Positions 24,291-36,945 of a DNA stretch of 64,000 bases are shown piece after piece. The notes below the pieces were generated by a model. That model was not told the DNA's origin and searched no databases. It saw only the letters and a program-made list of their open reading frames with translations. Position numbers and translations under genes: made by a program. The stretch lies in assembly GCA_028023455.1 (NCBI GenBank), contig JAQFVV010000021.1, positions 1,530,001-1,594,000 on the forward strand. Reading direction: 5' to 3'. Within the stretch, counting starts at the first letter, position 1; each line of letters starts with the position of its first letter. Origin of the DNA: Epiperipatus broadwayi (Eukaryota > Onychophora > Udeonychophora > Euonychophora > Peripatidae).

Positions 24291-24595
24291 ATAGGATACT
24301 TCACAAAGTTAATCAAAAATATTAGAACTGTAAATACAGGAATCATAAATATAAAATCACATGAAAGAGATGTTCATTTCTTTTGATCATTATCAATGCC
24401 GATGTGTATTGCAAAAACAAGCTTCCACACATATTATTTGTTCAAAGGAATGCATATATGGGTTTATTTTTAATAGTAGTAATAACAGAAATAGCAGCAT
24501 TAGTAACAGTAGTAATATATTATATGTCTTGCTTTGCTGACATATGTTTTGTTTTGCAAGTTTAGTTAAAGTTTATACTTTATTTTTTGTGAATC

Positions 24596-24739
24596 ATCAT
24601 CAGAGTACTGAGAATTTAACTGCTATATAAATTGTCTGTTGATGGCATGAAGGTGGAGAGATAATTATGATCAAGAGAGATCAATTTAAAGCTTTGACTG
24701 TCTAGCTGTGGTAATGTGACTGTTTTGTTAACAAGTTAA

Positions 24740-24780
<41 letters not shown>
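24596..24780. repeat. Segment ending in (TA)n, partly repeated at 25968
   Basis: tactgagaatttaactg (about 24606) recurs as actgagaatttaactg at about 25976. A TA tract is at about 24748-24778. Confidence 0.6.
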
Positions 24781-24781
<1 letters not shown>

Positions 24782-25615
24782 AAATTATAATCTCTAAACA
24801 AGTTTTTTTTTTTAATAAATTATAAGAAGCATTCAAATCATTTTTATTTTAAATTCCCCATCCCCAGACGTTTAACCTATGGTCTCTTCAGTGAGGGTTG
24901 GGACATTAGATCTAAAAAACACTCAAGCAAAGCATTTATCTAAAAGATAATTTTAAAGAAGATCTAAACTTTTAGACATCTACATTCTTTAAAGTCAGCT
25001 CCCAACTAAAAAATCATATGGGACTGAACTTAATTCAGATACTCCATATATTAGTAACTCTTTAATTTAGCTAAAGCCACAACAGCAAAATAATAATAGT
25101 AATAGTATCAAGTCAGATTCACATATTATATATACTTACTACAAATATGTAAAATTAACTCTAATACTCTAAAAACTTTTTTTTTAATAAATCTACTACA
25201 AGAAAGCATTCAAATCATTTTTATTTAAATCACCCCAGACTTAACTATTTCTTCAGTAGAGTTGGGACATTAGATCTAAAAAACCAACTCAAAAAATTTA
25301 TCTAAAAGATAATTTTAGAAGAAGATCTAAATTTTAAATCTAATTCTTTAAATCACTCTCCAACTGAAAAAATCATAATAACTTAATTCAGATACCCATA
25401 TATTAGTAACTTATCTTTAATTTAGCTAAAGCACAACACAAAATAATAATAGTAATATATCAAGTCAGATGTCACATGATTATATATGCTTCACTTACAA
25501 ATATTAAAATTAGAGCTCTAATACTTAAACAACTTTTTTTTTTTTTAATAAATCTACTACAAGAAAGATTCAAATCATTTTTATTAAAATAAAAATGATT
25601 TGAATTTCTTGTAGA
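24781..25615 (+). repeat. Tandem repeat, about 360-bp unit, two copies plus a partial third ending in a palindrome
   Basis: Units start near 24781, 25148 and 25503 (alignment anchor: T-run then aataaat at 24801, 25175, 25532). Landmarks gttgggacattagatct, aaaagataatttta and aatttagctaaag recur. The second copy differs mostly by one- or two-base deletions. The third stops at an inverted copy of itself (aaatcatttttatt / aataaaaatgattt, 25560-25612). Confidence 0.85.
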
Positions 25616-25659
25616 TTTATCATAAAAAAAAAAAAAAAACTTTACTATTACTATTTTAT

Positions 25660-25893
25660 ATTATTTTATATTATTTGGTTGGGGTAAAAAAAACCAATAG
25701 GGTATCGTTTGTGGGGGCTAGACGTAGAGCAAAAGTCGACCTTCAACAATTATCTTTAGATAAATGCTTTGCGAGTGGTTTTTGAGTCCCAACCGACATG
25801 GTGGGGTGGGACCAGATTTGACCTGTAGTAGCTTACATAAAAAAAAAAAAAAAAACAGAGCACGAATAATGTAAGGCAACAAAAGCAGGAACG

Positions 25894-25895
<2 letters not shown>
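25660..25895. other. Less AT-rich unclassified segment
   Basis: G-rich on the plus strand (gtttgtgggggctagacgta; catggtggggtgggacc) with a long A-run after it. No coding or RNA family recognised. Confidence 0.45.

Positions 25896-25926
<31 letters not shown>
25896..25926. repeat. (TA)n microsatellite
   Basis: Pure TA run. Confidence 0.95.
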
Positions 25927-25929
<3 letters not shown>

Positions 25930-26224
25930 AAACAAAAATGCAAGTTATATATATTGCAAATTTATCTTCAGAGAACTGAGAATTTAACTGATACAAAAAT
26001 TGTTTATTTGTTTAGTTTCTAGTAAGTTTGCTACTAAAGATTTTTTTTTAATTTAAGAAAATGATTTATTTCAGAAAGATCATGTTTTAATGCCTAAGGT
26101 TAGGAAATAGGTGTTTATCAATCGCCATTGTAAGAAAGTAAAGCTTTTCTCCTTGTGTGTAAAGGGAGTTGATGAATAGGAGAGGAAGAATAAAGTTAAA
26201 TTTAGAGTAGGGGGAGTTGAAAAT

Positions 26225-27180
26225 AAGTAATATGGATTGCATTTGTATTCAGCAATGCATGTATAAGGGTCAGAAAGAAATTAGGCATGCCATGTGGGAG
26301 AGTGTACCATATGTAATGAGGTTTATCACTTGAAATGTTTAAATAAGACTAGGAAGGATATAACAGGTTTATGGTTATGCAGACAGTGTGTAAGTGTGAT
26401 AAAAGAAATGGAAAAAGTGGTGTCTAAATGTAGATATCTTAATTAAAGAGAAAGTCAGGAGAAATGGAGCAAAATATAGTTGAAGAATATAGGATATAGT
26501 ATATTTTTAGTGGAATGATGAGAAATATGAATGAAAAAATAAGTAGTGCAATTTAAATGGTTAGCCAAAGAATACATAAGATAGAGGAAGAGGCAAATGA
26601 TGTAGACGTAAAATTAAAATTGTTATAAACTAAAGGTGTCCAGATAAAGGAATTATTGAATAGTAATAATAAGGAAGAAGTAGAAAAGAAAGTTCAGAAG
26701 ATGGTAGAGAATGTTATGGATGAAGGAGAGAAAGCAAACTATGAGATAGTATTGATAGGAGATTCACTAATTAGAGAGTGGAGAGATATAATTATAAGGG
26801 AAAATAGAAACAGGTATGTAAGAATATGTCTGCCTGGAGCTAGAATTAGGGATGTTACAGTTAAGGTAAAAAAACAAGGGAGTAGAGATGTGTGTGTTAT
26901 GGTAGGGACAAGTATTTTGTCAGAGCCTTCAGAGAGAGTAATAATGAATGGGTACATAGAATTGATTAGTAATTTGAGTAAGATTTAAGGAAGAGTGGGA
27001 ATAGTTGGATTATTGCCAAGATTTGGCAATAGGTACTTGTTAGATAGGTCAAGTTCTATAAATGAGAGAATGAAAAATTGTGTGAGAGAAATGATGTTGT
27101 GGATGTGTGAGATTTTTTTATTAGTAAGAGGTAGTTATATATTAGAGATGGATAGCACTTAGAAAAACAAGGAAGTGTAG
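26225..27180 (+). pseudogene. CR1-type ORF1: PHD finger and SGNH/GDSL esterase domain
   Basis: Frame 26284-26440 gives CHVGECTICNEVYHLKCLN, then GLWLCRQC, a PHD-type zinc finger (C-x2-C, H-x2-C, W-x-C-x2-C). The first cysteine pair lies in another frame, so it is broken. After a linker, 26656-26988 is open: IVLIGDSLIREW is block I of SGNH/GDSL esterases (Ser in GDS), and YVRICLPGARIRDV matches the following 'PGA-I' block. VGTSILSEPS stands where family members have a G-x-N/D block, so that block is altered. Later parts (GIVGLLPRFGNRYLL) continue past a stop to about 27180. In CR1-like elements these domains sit in the RNA-binding partner protein. Confidence 0.8.
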
Positions 27181-27424
27181 TTTTAGGGACTTTGACTTAT
27201 GAAGAATATAGTTCAGGAAACTTATAAAGGGATATAGGGTTTTAAGTAGCAGTGTTATCAGAAAGAAGAAAAATAGATGAGGTGTAAAAACTAAACAAAG
27301 GGTAGTTGGTTTAGATATAAATGTAGATGTGGAAAGGAATGTGTCTGTAAAATTAATGGTAAGCAAGTTATTTATAAATGTAATGCAGAAGAATGAGTCA
27401 AAAGAATTTATAAAAGAATGGTTA

Positions 27425-28180
27425 GGAAAGAAGAAATTATTAAAATTGGTTATATGAATATGCAAGGTGGTAGGAGACCAGAAAAGTGGCTGGAATTAAA
27501 TAAAGCAGTTAAAAGTGAAGAGCTTGAGGTATTAGCAGTAGTGGAAACACATCTAAGAGAAGAAGAACCTCTATACTGGAAGACTTGATATGGCAGTGTA
27601 TAAATAAAAAAAGAAAAAGATAATAGGGGTTGTGGTATAAGAGTTATGTCAAAAAATATTTAAATATTATTAAATCTCAAGAACATTTGTGGTTTGAGAT
27701 AAGGTTAGGAAGACAGGAGTGGATGGAGGCTGTAGTGTATATAGCCACTGGAGAGAGTCAAATTATAATGGTGTTGAATAGTAGCAAAAATAAATGTCAA
27801 GTTAAGTATATAAAGAGTTTTAAAGAAATGGGGAAGAGAATAATAGTTATAGGAGATATGAATGGTCATATTGAAGAAATTGATGATATAGATAAAAAGA
27901 ATGGACAGTTTTTGAATAATTTTTGTCAGAGAGTGTGAATTTGAGAATTGGAAATTTGTCAAATATTTATAAGGGACAATACACATGGTCTAGAAATAAT
28001 ATATTTTACACATTAAATTATGTATTACTAGAGAAAGAGGGAATGAATAATGTACTAAAAATTAAAGTGTTTGATAATAAAGAGAGAGTATGTAATAGTG
28101 ATCATACCTTTTTTATAATAGGAATGGTTAGTAATGTGATGGAAAATAGTAATAAAAGTAGAAAGGTTATTGAAAGATAT
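27425..28180 (+). pseudogene. CR1-type ORF2, APE-like endonuclease part
   Basis: GYMNMQGGRRPEKWLELN (27450-27500) carries the first conserved Asn. VVETHLREEEP (about 27540-27570) carries the Glu. A frameshift follows. VIGDMNGHIEE (about 27846-27880) carries the Asp-x-Asn pair. YTWSRNN and NYVLLEKE follow at about 27979-28040, and CNSDHTFF with the Ser-Asp-His motif lies near 28095. All main endonuclease motifs are seen, but in at least three frames. Its role in intact relatives is to nick target DNA for target-primed reverse transcription. Confidence 0.85.
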
Positions 28181-30400
28181 GGATGAAAAATGAATGATAA
28201 GAATAAGTTAGAAGAATATAAAATAAAAGTTGAATAAAATGTGTAAAAGTTGGTTGGTGTGGTGAAGTAGAAAAAGTGGACAATAGGGTTTTAGATGAGA
28301 ATATTCAGAAGAAAAAAACTAATAGGAAAGTGAAAGTTAGTAAAAATATAAAAGAGAGAAAAAAGCGTGCAGAGAATATAAGTGTGCTATTAAGAACAAA
28401 GAAATTGCAAAAAGTATTTAATAAAAAAGTTGGCTAAAATAGATAATTATAGAGAGAGAATGAAATTGAATAGTAAATTGTTGGAGGATATTAATGACAA
28501 TGGAAGAAATGGGAGTAAAATATTTTGGAAATCACATTAAAAGAAGGAATAGGGAAGAGAGAATTAGTATTATTAAATGATGAGGGAATAGAATATAACT
28601 CTAGAGTAGAATTTGAGACAGTCTTAAATAAGTATGTAATGGATATAGAAAAGATGTTAGATGTGAAGGACAGAGTGATAACAAACATGAAAGCATATAG
28701 TAATAAAAATATTAGGTTTACAGAAAATGAACTGAAGGCAAGGAAGAAATTGAAAAGTAGAAAGGAAAGAGGTTTGGATGAATGGGCAGCAAAAATGATA
28801 ATAAATTTAAGTCATAGGAAAAATTAAAACTATTACGTTTTAATAAGATGGAACAGAAGTGTAATTTTCTGGGTAGCTGGAGTAATACAAAAGTAAGGCT
28901 ACTATTTAAAGGAAAGGGTAAGGATCATAGAAAGTTAAGAAATTATAGACCAATAGTGGTAATATCAGTGTTATATAAAGTTTTTGCACATATGGTGGCT
29001 GGAAGGGTTGCAAAATGGATGGAAGAATAAAATATAGTGGGGAAAATGCAGGGTTTTTTCCGATTGGATAGGCATATAGAAGATAGTTTATTTGTAATTA
29101 CACAGCTTATAGATATGAATAGAAATACAGGTAGACAGTTATATATAGTTTTTATAGATATAGAGAAGGCATATGATAGAGGAAATAGAAATAGATTATG
29201 GGTAAGCTTAGTAAATTTGGGAATGGATGGAGCTTTAGTGGATCTTATTAAGAGATTATATGAAAATAGTTACTATACCTATCAATTAGGGGGTATAGAA
29301 TCAGTTAAAGTTAAAAATGGGGTGGGACTAAGCCAAGGATGTCCTATGTCACCTATTCTGTTGTTTGGTAGAATGAGAAAAAAAAGATAAATTAAGCAAA
29401 GAAAAGAAAGGTATTGATAAAGAAATTAACAGTGTTTTCATATAATAGTATGATGTAGCTAGAATTGTAAGAAAGGGAGTGGCGGTAGGAAAGTCAACAT
29501 ATGGCCATGATGCATTATGTGTTAGTAAAGAAGTATTAGATAACTTACAAAAAGTACAAAGTGAAGTAGGAAGATATTCATTAGATGCAGATATGTGGAC
29601 AGTAAAGGAGGCAATCCAAGAAGAAATAGGATGGTCAGGTTTTTATATGACAGATGCAAAAAGCAAAATGAAAATGTTCAATAGCTTGCAGTTTATGGGT
29701 AATAAGAGAATAGCCAAAATAGTATTTAATTGGGTTATGAGTAAAGAACAAGCCATAGGATGTGTGAGAAAGGTAGTATGGTAGACAGAAAATTTGGATG
29801 AAGAATTTATGTCAGTATACTTATACAAAAGGAATGATTGTGTTAGGAGAATTGTTGAGTGTTATAGTGGTAAGGAATGGGATAGAAGAATAGATGCATT
29901 AATAAAAATAGGGAGTTGGAGAGATGGAGAACTAGTGTGGAGAGTAAAAAAGAGTTTAATATATATATAGAAGTAAACAGAATATTGGGTGTGAAATAAT
30001 TTATAATAACTGCAAGGAAAGTAGTTTACTGTTTAAGGCTCAAACAGGATCTTTAGTAACAAGGGAATATACACATAAATGGAAAAATGTGGATGTTTTA
30101 TTCTGCAAGTTGTGTAAGGAAGGCATAGAAAATATTAGGCATCTGTTAATTGAATATAAATACCTGAAAGCAGAAAGGATAAAAATAATGAAGTTGTGGA
30201 AAGAATAAATATAAACAAAGTGATTATACAGAAAGTGGGTTTTTGGCTTTTATGCTGAGTTTAGAAAAAGACAAGGGGGGTTTAGATGTAAGAGTTATGG
30301 AGTTGACCAAGATTATGTTATGGAAATGGAATGGAGCAGGATAGAGAAAAATATGGGAAAACTTAGGGCAGGGAATGGAAAGGGAAGAGAAAGTGGCTAA
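28181..30400 (+). pseudogene. CR1-type ORF2, reverse transcriptase and C-terminal part, internal deletion
   Basis: LRNYRPIVVISVLYKVFAHM (about 28940-29000) is the RT fingers block. IVFIDIEKAYDR (about 29145-29180) is palm motif A with catalytic Asp. GLSQGCPMSPILL (about 29327-29365) is motif B. The next motif (x-DD) should follow, but the frame jumps to GRMRKKR, so the catalytic Asp pair is deleted. The minus-strand copy at 57-58 kb keeps this interval in decayed form. The thumb/C-terminal open frame 29479-29784 (ALCVSKEVLDNLQKVQSEVG) is intact. It continues to a Cys-rich FCKLCKEGIENIRHLLIE near 30100, typical of the C terminus. Confidence 0.85.
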
Positions 30401-30470
30401 CAGGTCTCTCTGGGCATATTGGCTGTGAGATATGGAGAAGTCACCGTGCATAAAATTACATCACAATAGC

Positions 30471-31630
30471 AGAAGAAGTAGTAATAATAATAACCAGATG
30501 GTTTATTGCATCAAGTGTTTACAAAAAACTGATCTTTGGAAGTAACATCACTAGGGATACAATCTATGAATCTTAAACTCTAGTGACAATTCTTTATGAC
30601 AGCATTAAAATAGTGCATGGAATTTCAAATTAATATAAAAGTCTAACATAAAAGGTGGGAAATATATATATATATTACATACAAATTATATAATGAAGTG
30701 AATTGACTTGGGAATCTGTAATAAGCCAGGTATATAAGTTTAGACACAAATATTTATTTTGTACAAGATAAGAAGTTTTATTTATATAACGAAAAACAAT
30801 TTAGCCAATTTTAATTGTCTGCAGGCATTTGGCATGGCGTTTATATCTTAATATTAGATTCATTCTTTTTCTTTTTTTTTAATGTTTTATATAACTATGT
30901 GGAACCGTTTTATTTTAAGAAAAATATATTAAAATTGAAAGTTATTATATAGTTTTATAAATATTATTTTAGAGATTTAATTATATATCGGCAATATTTT
31001 TTTTTTTTATTTTTACTGTGGTATTGATTGGATTAAAATTTTAGCATAGAAATGAAATCATGTATTTTAATGAGAAGTATTTAATCAAAAATGTATTTCA
31101 AACAATATTTATTTTAATGATTTCTAGTTAATATAAATAATAAGTTAACATTAGAAATAAGTGCAATTTTTAATATATTCCTGGCATTTAAAATAAAATT
31201 ACAAGATTTTTTTTTTCTTGAATAATAATTGTATTTATTCGAAACTTTTCAAAATATAAAACTATAGTATGTCTTTATAATAGTCTTTTATATATAAATA
31301 GAATTAAACAAAAGTTATGAAAACATTACTTATTATGTTCAATGGGGATGGGTGGGTGTAGTAAAACGCCCCTTATTTCAATTCCACAATGTAATGGATG
31401 GTTATGATGTGGGTGAACGTAAAAAAAGACGCTGATAAAATTACCAAAAAATAAATTAAAATTAGTATATAGCTTCATTATCTGTGTGCATATATATACT
31501 AACTTATTTTAAACGTTAATGAAGTAAAATCTTAACTATTTCAAAAATAAATTGAAATTACAGATAGTTGATCTAACTGAAATACAGGCTTATTGTATAC
31601 CTGTATCAATATATGTAATATGCAGGGTAT
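30471..31630. other. Very AT-rich stretch, no gene recognised
   Basis: Poly-A/T runs and a short TA tract at about 30664. cttcattatctgtgtgc at about 31469 is shared with the PLE flank at 49.97 kb. Confidence 0.55.
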
Positions 31631-32345
31631 ATTAGCACAGACTTTCACATGGCCCACTGTTCACCACTCTATCTCATATCACTGATACACCTGAATACAT
31701 ATTATATGTCGAAAAGATAAATAATCACCAATATATGTATTTTATGCTAAACCAGCAATCATCAGTTGGTCCAGATTATCATCTCTGCACATATATGCAA
31801 TAAGTGCTCATATATATATATATATTAAGATAGCTAATCCTCATAATTTAATGGACAGGCTTCAATCCACTCCACACCCCAACTCTTCAGCCATCCATCC
31901 AATTGAAAATCTGATGATGGAATGCTCAAAGGCCACTCTGAAGCCAAGATTGGGTGTGACTCCAAGACAATCTGCCCTCATGTACATGACATAATCCATT
32001 TAATACATATACAAAGGATGGGCAGAGTAAATCTGTATTAAATGGATTGTGTCCTATACATGAGGGGGCAGATTGACTCTGGGTCAACATGGGTGTGACA
32101 AAAATCTCGACTGTAGGGTGGCCTGATGGATGTTGAAAAGTTGGAATGTGGAGTGGATTGAAGCCTGTCCATTGGACTGGCTATCTTACTATATATCTGA
32201 GCACTTATTGCATATATGAGTAGAGATGATAATCTGGACCAACTGATGATTGCTGATTTAGCATGAAATATGTATATTGGTGATTATTTATCTTTTCGAC
32301 ATATATGTGCTCAAGTGTATCAGCGATATGAGATTATTGATTTAG
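31631..32345. mobile_element. Hammerhead-ribozyme repeat (family 1), two units head to head
   Basis: Left unit (about 31631-32010, minus sense) and right unit (about 32034-32345, plus sense) are inverted copies meeting at atccatttaatac / gtattaaatggat. Both have the blocks seen at 58.8-60.1 kb ('tggacaggct', 'tcaattggatggatgg', 'tcagattgact'). The left hammerhead is inactivated (31728-31769: CTGATGA kept, GAAA changed to AAAA); the right is intact. Confidence 0.85.
32229..32287 (+). ncRNA. Type I hammerhead ribozyme motif, core intact
   Basis: ATAATC (32229-32234) pairs with GATTAT (32282-32287) as outer stem I, and ACCAA (32238-32242) pairs with TTGGT (32277-32281) as inner stem I. CTGATGA lies at 32243-32249 and stem II is TGCT/AGCA with a terminal T-T mismatch. 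GAAA is at 32265-32268, followed by a short stem III and the cleavage site after TATA. Confidence 0.8.
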
Positions 32346-35089
32346 TATAGTAAAACAGTGGAATTTACATATATTATGTGCTTATCTAAATGTATATATG
32401 TTGTAATAGTCAGATTGTCTTATAGACATGTCTGTGTTATAAAACTTGAATATGAGCCAGATAAAACATGAAATATTTTTCAGATTAAAAACATGCTTAG
32501 GTTAGGTTTTTTGTCGTTGTTTTATAAGCTATTGGCCACCCAATAAATTAAACAATCATGAAGTCTCATATTCTTTGTTCCTCATGAATAGGATGTTGTA
32601 GCAAAACATTACTGGAGATTGCTGTTATCTTCTGCATAACATATTATTATATTCTATCTAGGTTAATTGATGAAATCTGATTGCTTTTGGAAGTGTTTAA
32701 TAACTAAATTTGGATACCAATATTTATTTTAATTATATATATTGTAATGGTCAGATTTGTCTATCTCGCTAACACACTGCAGAATTTAAACCCAGACACC
32801 GAACTCAACACTAAAAAGGGCTGCTTTCCAGAAATCCTAAGTTTGAATCCAAAGTCTAACTCCACAGTGCCACCTACATGATAACACATCTGATGCTACT
32901 AATAATATAATCTTTTAACCAGTGCCAGTGGTCAGAGAGAAACAAAGACTCTATACCATAATATAAGCCTGGGGTTTGCTAACTAAACATCTATGGATGG
33001 CACAAAAGAGATGTATAAAAGATATAGACCGAGACAATGATATAGATCAAGAAAGTAAATAAAGAATCAAAAATTAGTAAAATTCCAAAGATTTATTAAG
33101 CTATCAATTATATATGCACACAGTCTGAATATGTAAGACAGCGATGTTTACTAACTAAAATTGTGTTTTAAAACAATTTTTAATCAAAATTTACATTATG
33201 GCTTGTTAATTAATTCTCTATACCTCGGGCTAATACAATAACATTACAATAATGTGCCTAAGAAAGTTTGCGAAGATATGCGAGGTGCTTTAAGTAAATA
33301 TAAATAATTGAATAAAAAGGTTTAGCAACAGTAAAGTTTCAATATAACATTTCTTGAATTCGAGAATACTAGTAAAGTTTCAATATAACATTTCTTGAAT
33401 TCGAGAATAGAATGGACTAATGATCATTAATCTGTAAGGTGGGGATGTGATTAAGGCATGCATATTCATAGAAATAATTAAATTATATTGGGAGGTCGGT
33501 GGTGCTAGTGAGGAATTTCTGTAAAGGATGGAGGGTGTGGTATGTTGAAACCATGGAGCTTTGCAAAAATATAACTAAGTAATAAATAAATAAAATGAAA
33601 CATGGGTAGGTGTCTTGCCATAAATACATAGGAAGTGGTGTCACATGGCAGCCCAAGTCTGGACTCATCCAAGTACTTAGCAACTGTGTGGCAACTGCGT
33701 AGAATTCCCAGGTATGATAATTCAAGTACACACTCTAACTGAGAACCACAAAAAGTGAAGGGGAAATGGTCTTAGCCATTTAAAGCCCTTTGGAGGAACA
33801 AAGCAGTCTCAAACATCTGATACACCTACTAGCAACACTCGAATAAAGTACATAAAATATTTTAAAAAAGATTCATCTAGTTTAATAGAGCACCTAATCA
33901 ATTCCCCAAATATTTATTTTAAGAAAGTCCGCACATTCTCGACCTCAAAATTATTAAGCTTTAGAAATTAAGCAAAACAATAAAACATATTTAAAATGGA
34001 AGAATGCATAATTGCAGGGTTTTAAAAGAAAATATAAGTTAATTGCGCAATCATGCATTTGTTAAATATTTAATCATTAACCTCGCACATATTCTCATAT
34101 TATGTTTAAACCAATAAACGTGGAGTTTTAACTGCAAAATTATTAAATAGTTAAATAATAGTAAGATAGTCCTCGAACGAGTGATTTAACAAAATAATAA
34201 AATGATACAAAATTTATAATTTAAAACACGTTAATGGCGGCGTATTGATTTAAACAAAAAAAAGGGAGTAATTTGCTCCATTGATGGCTATGCTGGCATG
34301 CCATAATAATAAAGAAAAACAGATTAATCAATTCAAAATATTAACCCAAGTATAGAGATAGAATACACTAATTAAGTAACAGAATTTAAAGAAACAAAAA
34401 CAGAATTATAAGATAAAACAAATAGAAACAAATGGAATTAGCTGTATCTTAGAAGGAATATGATACCACAAGAGCTCTTGGCTTAATTTGGATTACCTCA
34501 TCAGAAGTAGGCATTTGAAGGCAATTTCAGGTGGAGACTTTCCAGTTTGACGATAGCAGCACTCATAAGAATTTGGCAGCAAATTTCAGTTCATAGTTCA
34601 CATTTTAGCAGCAGTGGCAGTTTTCAGTGCTTCTTAAGTGAAGGCATCGGATGGTATGGTGTGCAGCATCTGGCCATTTTTGAAAGGAAAATATCCTTCT
34701 TGCTGACTCTACTCGGTCATTTTAGGATTTTCATTAAAGGCTGATGTGTGCAGTTCTATGTGATTCTTACACTCTCAGCAAATTTAACTTTTCAGACACA
34801 ATATAGTTGAATACTTTTTAGTCTACCGGAAGACGAAATCTTGACTTCAATAATAAAACTTGCAGGCTGCTTGCCTACTACCTTTACTTGTTCTCTTAAA
34901 AGCAAACTGTCAGAAGACTAAGACTAGAATAAAATAATAATCAAACAAAAGAAAAACCCTATATATATTTATCAGAGCTGTACAATAAAAACTGCCCTGG
35001 AGCATTTCAAGCATACCAAAAATTTGCTATCTTATCAAAGCTTCAATCAAATCCATACAAACATCCAAAGGAATTCAGCAAAATTTTAA
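32346..35089. other. No gene recognised; mixed sequence with a 41-bp tandem duplication
   Basis: 33330-33368 and 33371-33409 are identical 39-bp copies (agtaaagtttcaatataac...). 32780-32890 and 34440-34860 are less AT-rich. ggattcaaac on the minus strand near 32850 is B-box-like but lacks a clear tRNA fold. Minus-strand frame 33483-33731 (82 residues) is not recognised. A decayed LTR element is possible but unsupported. Confidence 0.45.
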
Positions 35090-35290
35090 TTAATTTTCTA
35101 TTGACAATTCTGTTAGTTTTCTTTTGATTTTTAAAGTGATAATGAATATTTAGTATATTTTAACTTTATTTTACCAATGTTGACAATTCCATTGTTTTCA
35201 TTTTCAATTTCTAAATGAAAATGAATGTTTTAGAATCTTTTTACACATTTAAATTTATTTTCAAAAATATTTGTAAATATATAACAACTG
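35090..35290 (+). repeat. Repeat related to the interior of the 14.1-15.3 kb element
   Basis: attttaaagtgataatga, ttgacaattcc and ttttagaatctttt recur with the same order as at 14.55-14.97 kb. Confidence 0.6.
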
Positions 35291-36837
35291 ATTCTCTTTT
35301 AACCTTTTCTCAACTTACCTATATATGGAGTTTTGCACTTACATAAAATTTGATACACAACATTGCTCCTTTGTTTAGAATATATAATATTTTTAAACTA
35401 TTTTACCAATCTATTAACATAAGGTAAAACACAAAATGAAATATGTAATTCTTTCTATGTAAAATCATGGGGGAAAAAACCATTCTTCATACATGTGCTA
35501 GAAAATTCATTTAGGAAATTTTACATATATATAAATCATTATATTATTAATTATAAATCTCTCTATATTTTTTAATTAAAAATGAAAGCCTCAATATCTC
35601 TTATATCTATGCATAAACAACATTCATATGCCAATATATACAAAGAATAGATTATTCTTCTTTTTGTATTTATTAACATAAGAATTTAATTATATACAGC
35701 TATCAGGGGTATTCCTACTACAATTTAAATTTCAAGTACATTATTATATGTGGATTTAATATTTACATGCATGTATATTAAACTTGAGTGTTGCCATAAA
35801 TCTAGGTTGATGATATTCTATAAGTTTATTTTATGCATCAGCTGGAGTGATGTGAATTATATATATATTGAAATATTTAATGTGTGGAAATATCCATTTA
35901 TACTTACTTAATTATAAAAGTACTCTACCTAGAATAGTAGCTAATGAAAGCCAATTGCCAAATCCAAGAGTTAAAGTAAAACTGTCAGCTCATGTTGCAT
36001 TTTCTAAATATCAAATCAACAGAATAGGCTTCAATCCAAGACCCTTTGATTATAGAATCCACTTTGATACCTTTATGCTGAATGATATAGTGAGATAATC
36101 AATGGTTCATGGCTCAGATAATCATACTGTCACCAGATCATTGTAACCAGCTAGTTAAATATACATCCAGAAATGTCCTTTTGGGTCTATATCTTTAACT
36201 TTACTATTGTAGTAAATTGAAAAACCTACAAAATATGTATATTATATTTAAATTTTGATATGTAGTATGGACATCCTGAAAAACATCGGTCAGAAACAAA
36301 TATTATGAATAGAAAATGGTGGAAGACTCATTTGTTGAGGATGACTTCAGAAGGGAGGACATACTGAAGGAGAAGATTTATAATATTTTCCCCTTATCAG
36401 TCAAAAAATCAAACACATGATAGATTATTTTGGTAAAATGTTATTTGATAGATGACTAAGAGTTGAAAATGATTTGAAGAGTTCTAATAATGAATAATGT
36501 TTTGTAAATGTTGTTTTTAAATAATAAGAGAATATTTTTTAATTCTATAGAATTATAACAATTTGATTTGCAAGATTCAAACTTTCCACACTCATAACTT
36601 TGATACCACCCATTTCAGATAAAATATATTAATGATGATTACTAGTCATTTTTAAGCTCTAGATTGTCACATTATTTGTAGTCCATATATATACACTTTA
36701 ATCCAGTTAAAGATTATTATATCTTCTTTTTAATCAAATGTAATAGCTAATCAAACTTTGTCTCTTTTTCTCCTAAGGAATGTCTTTTTTAGCATACACC
36801 CAAATGTCCACTCCACACATATTAAATAAATAAAAAA
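35291..36837. other. AT-rich stretch, no gene recognised
   Basis: Short open frames (for example 76 residues at 35868-36098) without recognisable motifs. Confidence 0.5.
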
Positions 36838-36945
36838 GTCATATGATTTTATTGCTCAGAAGTTTATAAGAAGTTAAAGTGCCAGGCTTGTGAGCACCGC
36901 CTCCCATTGCTATAGCAATTATGCCAAACCACACAGGGTACATAT
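36838..36945 (-). repeat. tRNA-derived SINE-like repeat
   Basis: Minus strand: ccctgtgtggtttggcataa, then a decayed T-arm region and the tail ttcttataaacttctgagca. The tail is shared with the two copies at 53.34-53.56 kb, which show clearer A and B boxes. Confidence 0.45.

Larger units (their letters stand above)
26100..30470 (+). mobile_element. CR1-type non-LTR retrotransposon, nearly full length, broken
   Basis: Order on the plus strand: ORF1 with PHD finger and SGNH-type esterase, then ORF2 with APE endonuclease, reverse transcriptase and C-terminal region, then a short 3' region ending in acatcaca. PHD plus esterase in ORF1 is a known trait of some CR1-like elements. The plus strand is A/G-rich compared with its flanks. 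A deletion of several hundred bases removes the RT catalytic motif. Two more copies lie on the minus strand at 56.6-60.9 kb. Confidence 0.85.

Noticed and set aside
26739-26957. Minus-strand frames across the plus-strand CR1 element
   Set aside because: Antisense shadows of the purine-rich sense strand.
35868-36098. 76-residue plus-strand frame as a host gene
   Set aside because: No recognisable motif and composition like the surroundings; similar frames are common by chance here.
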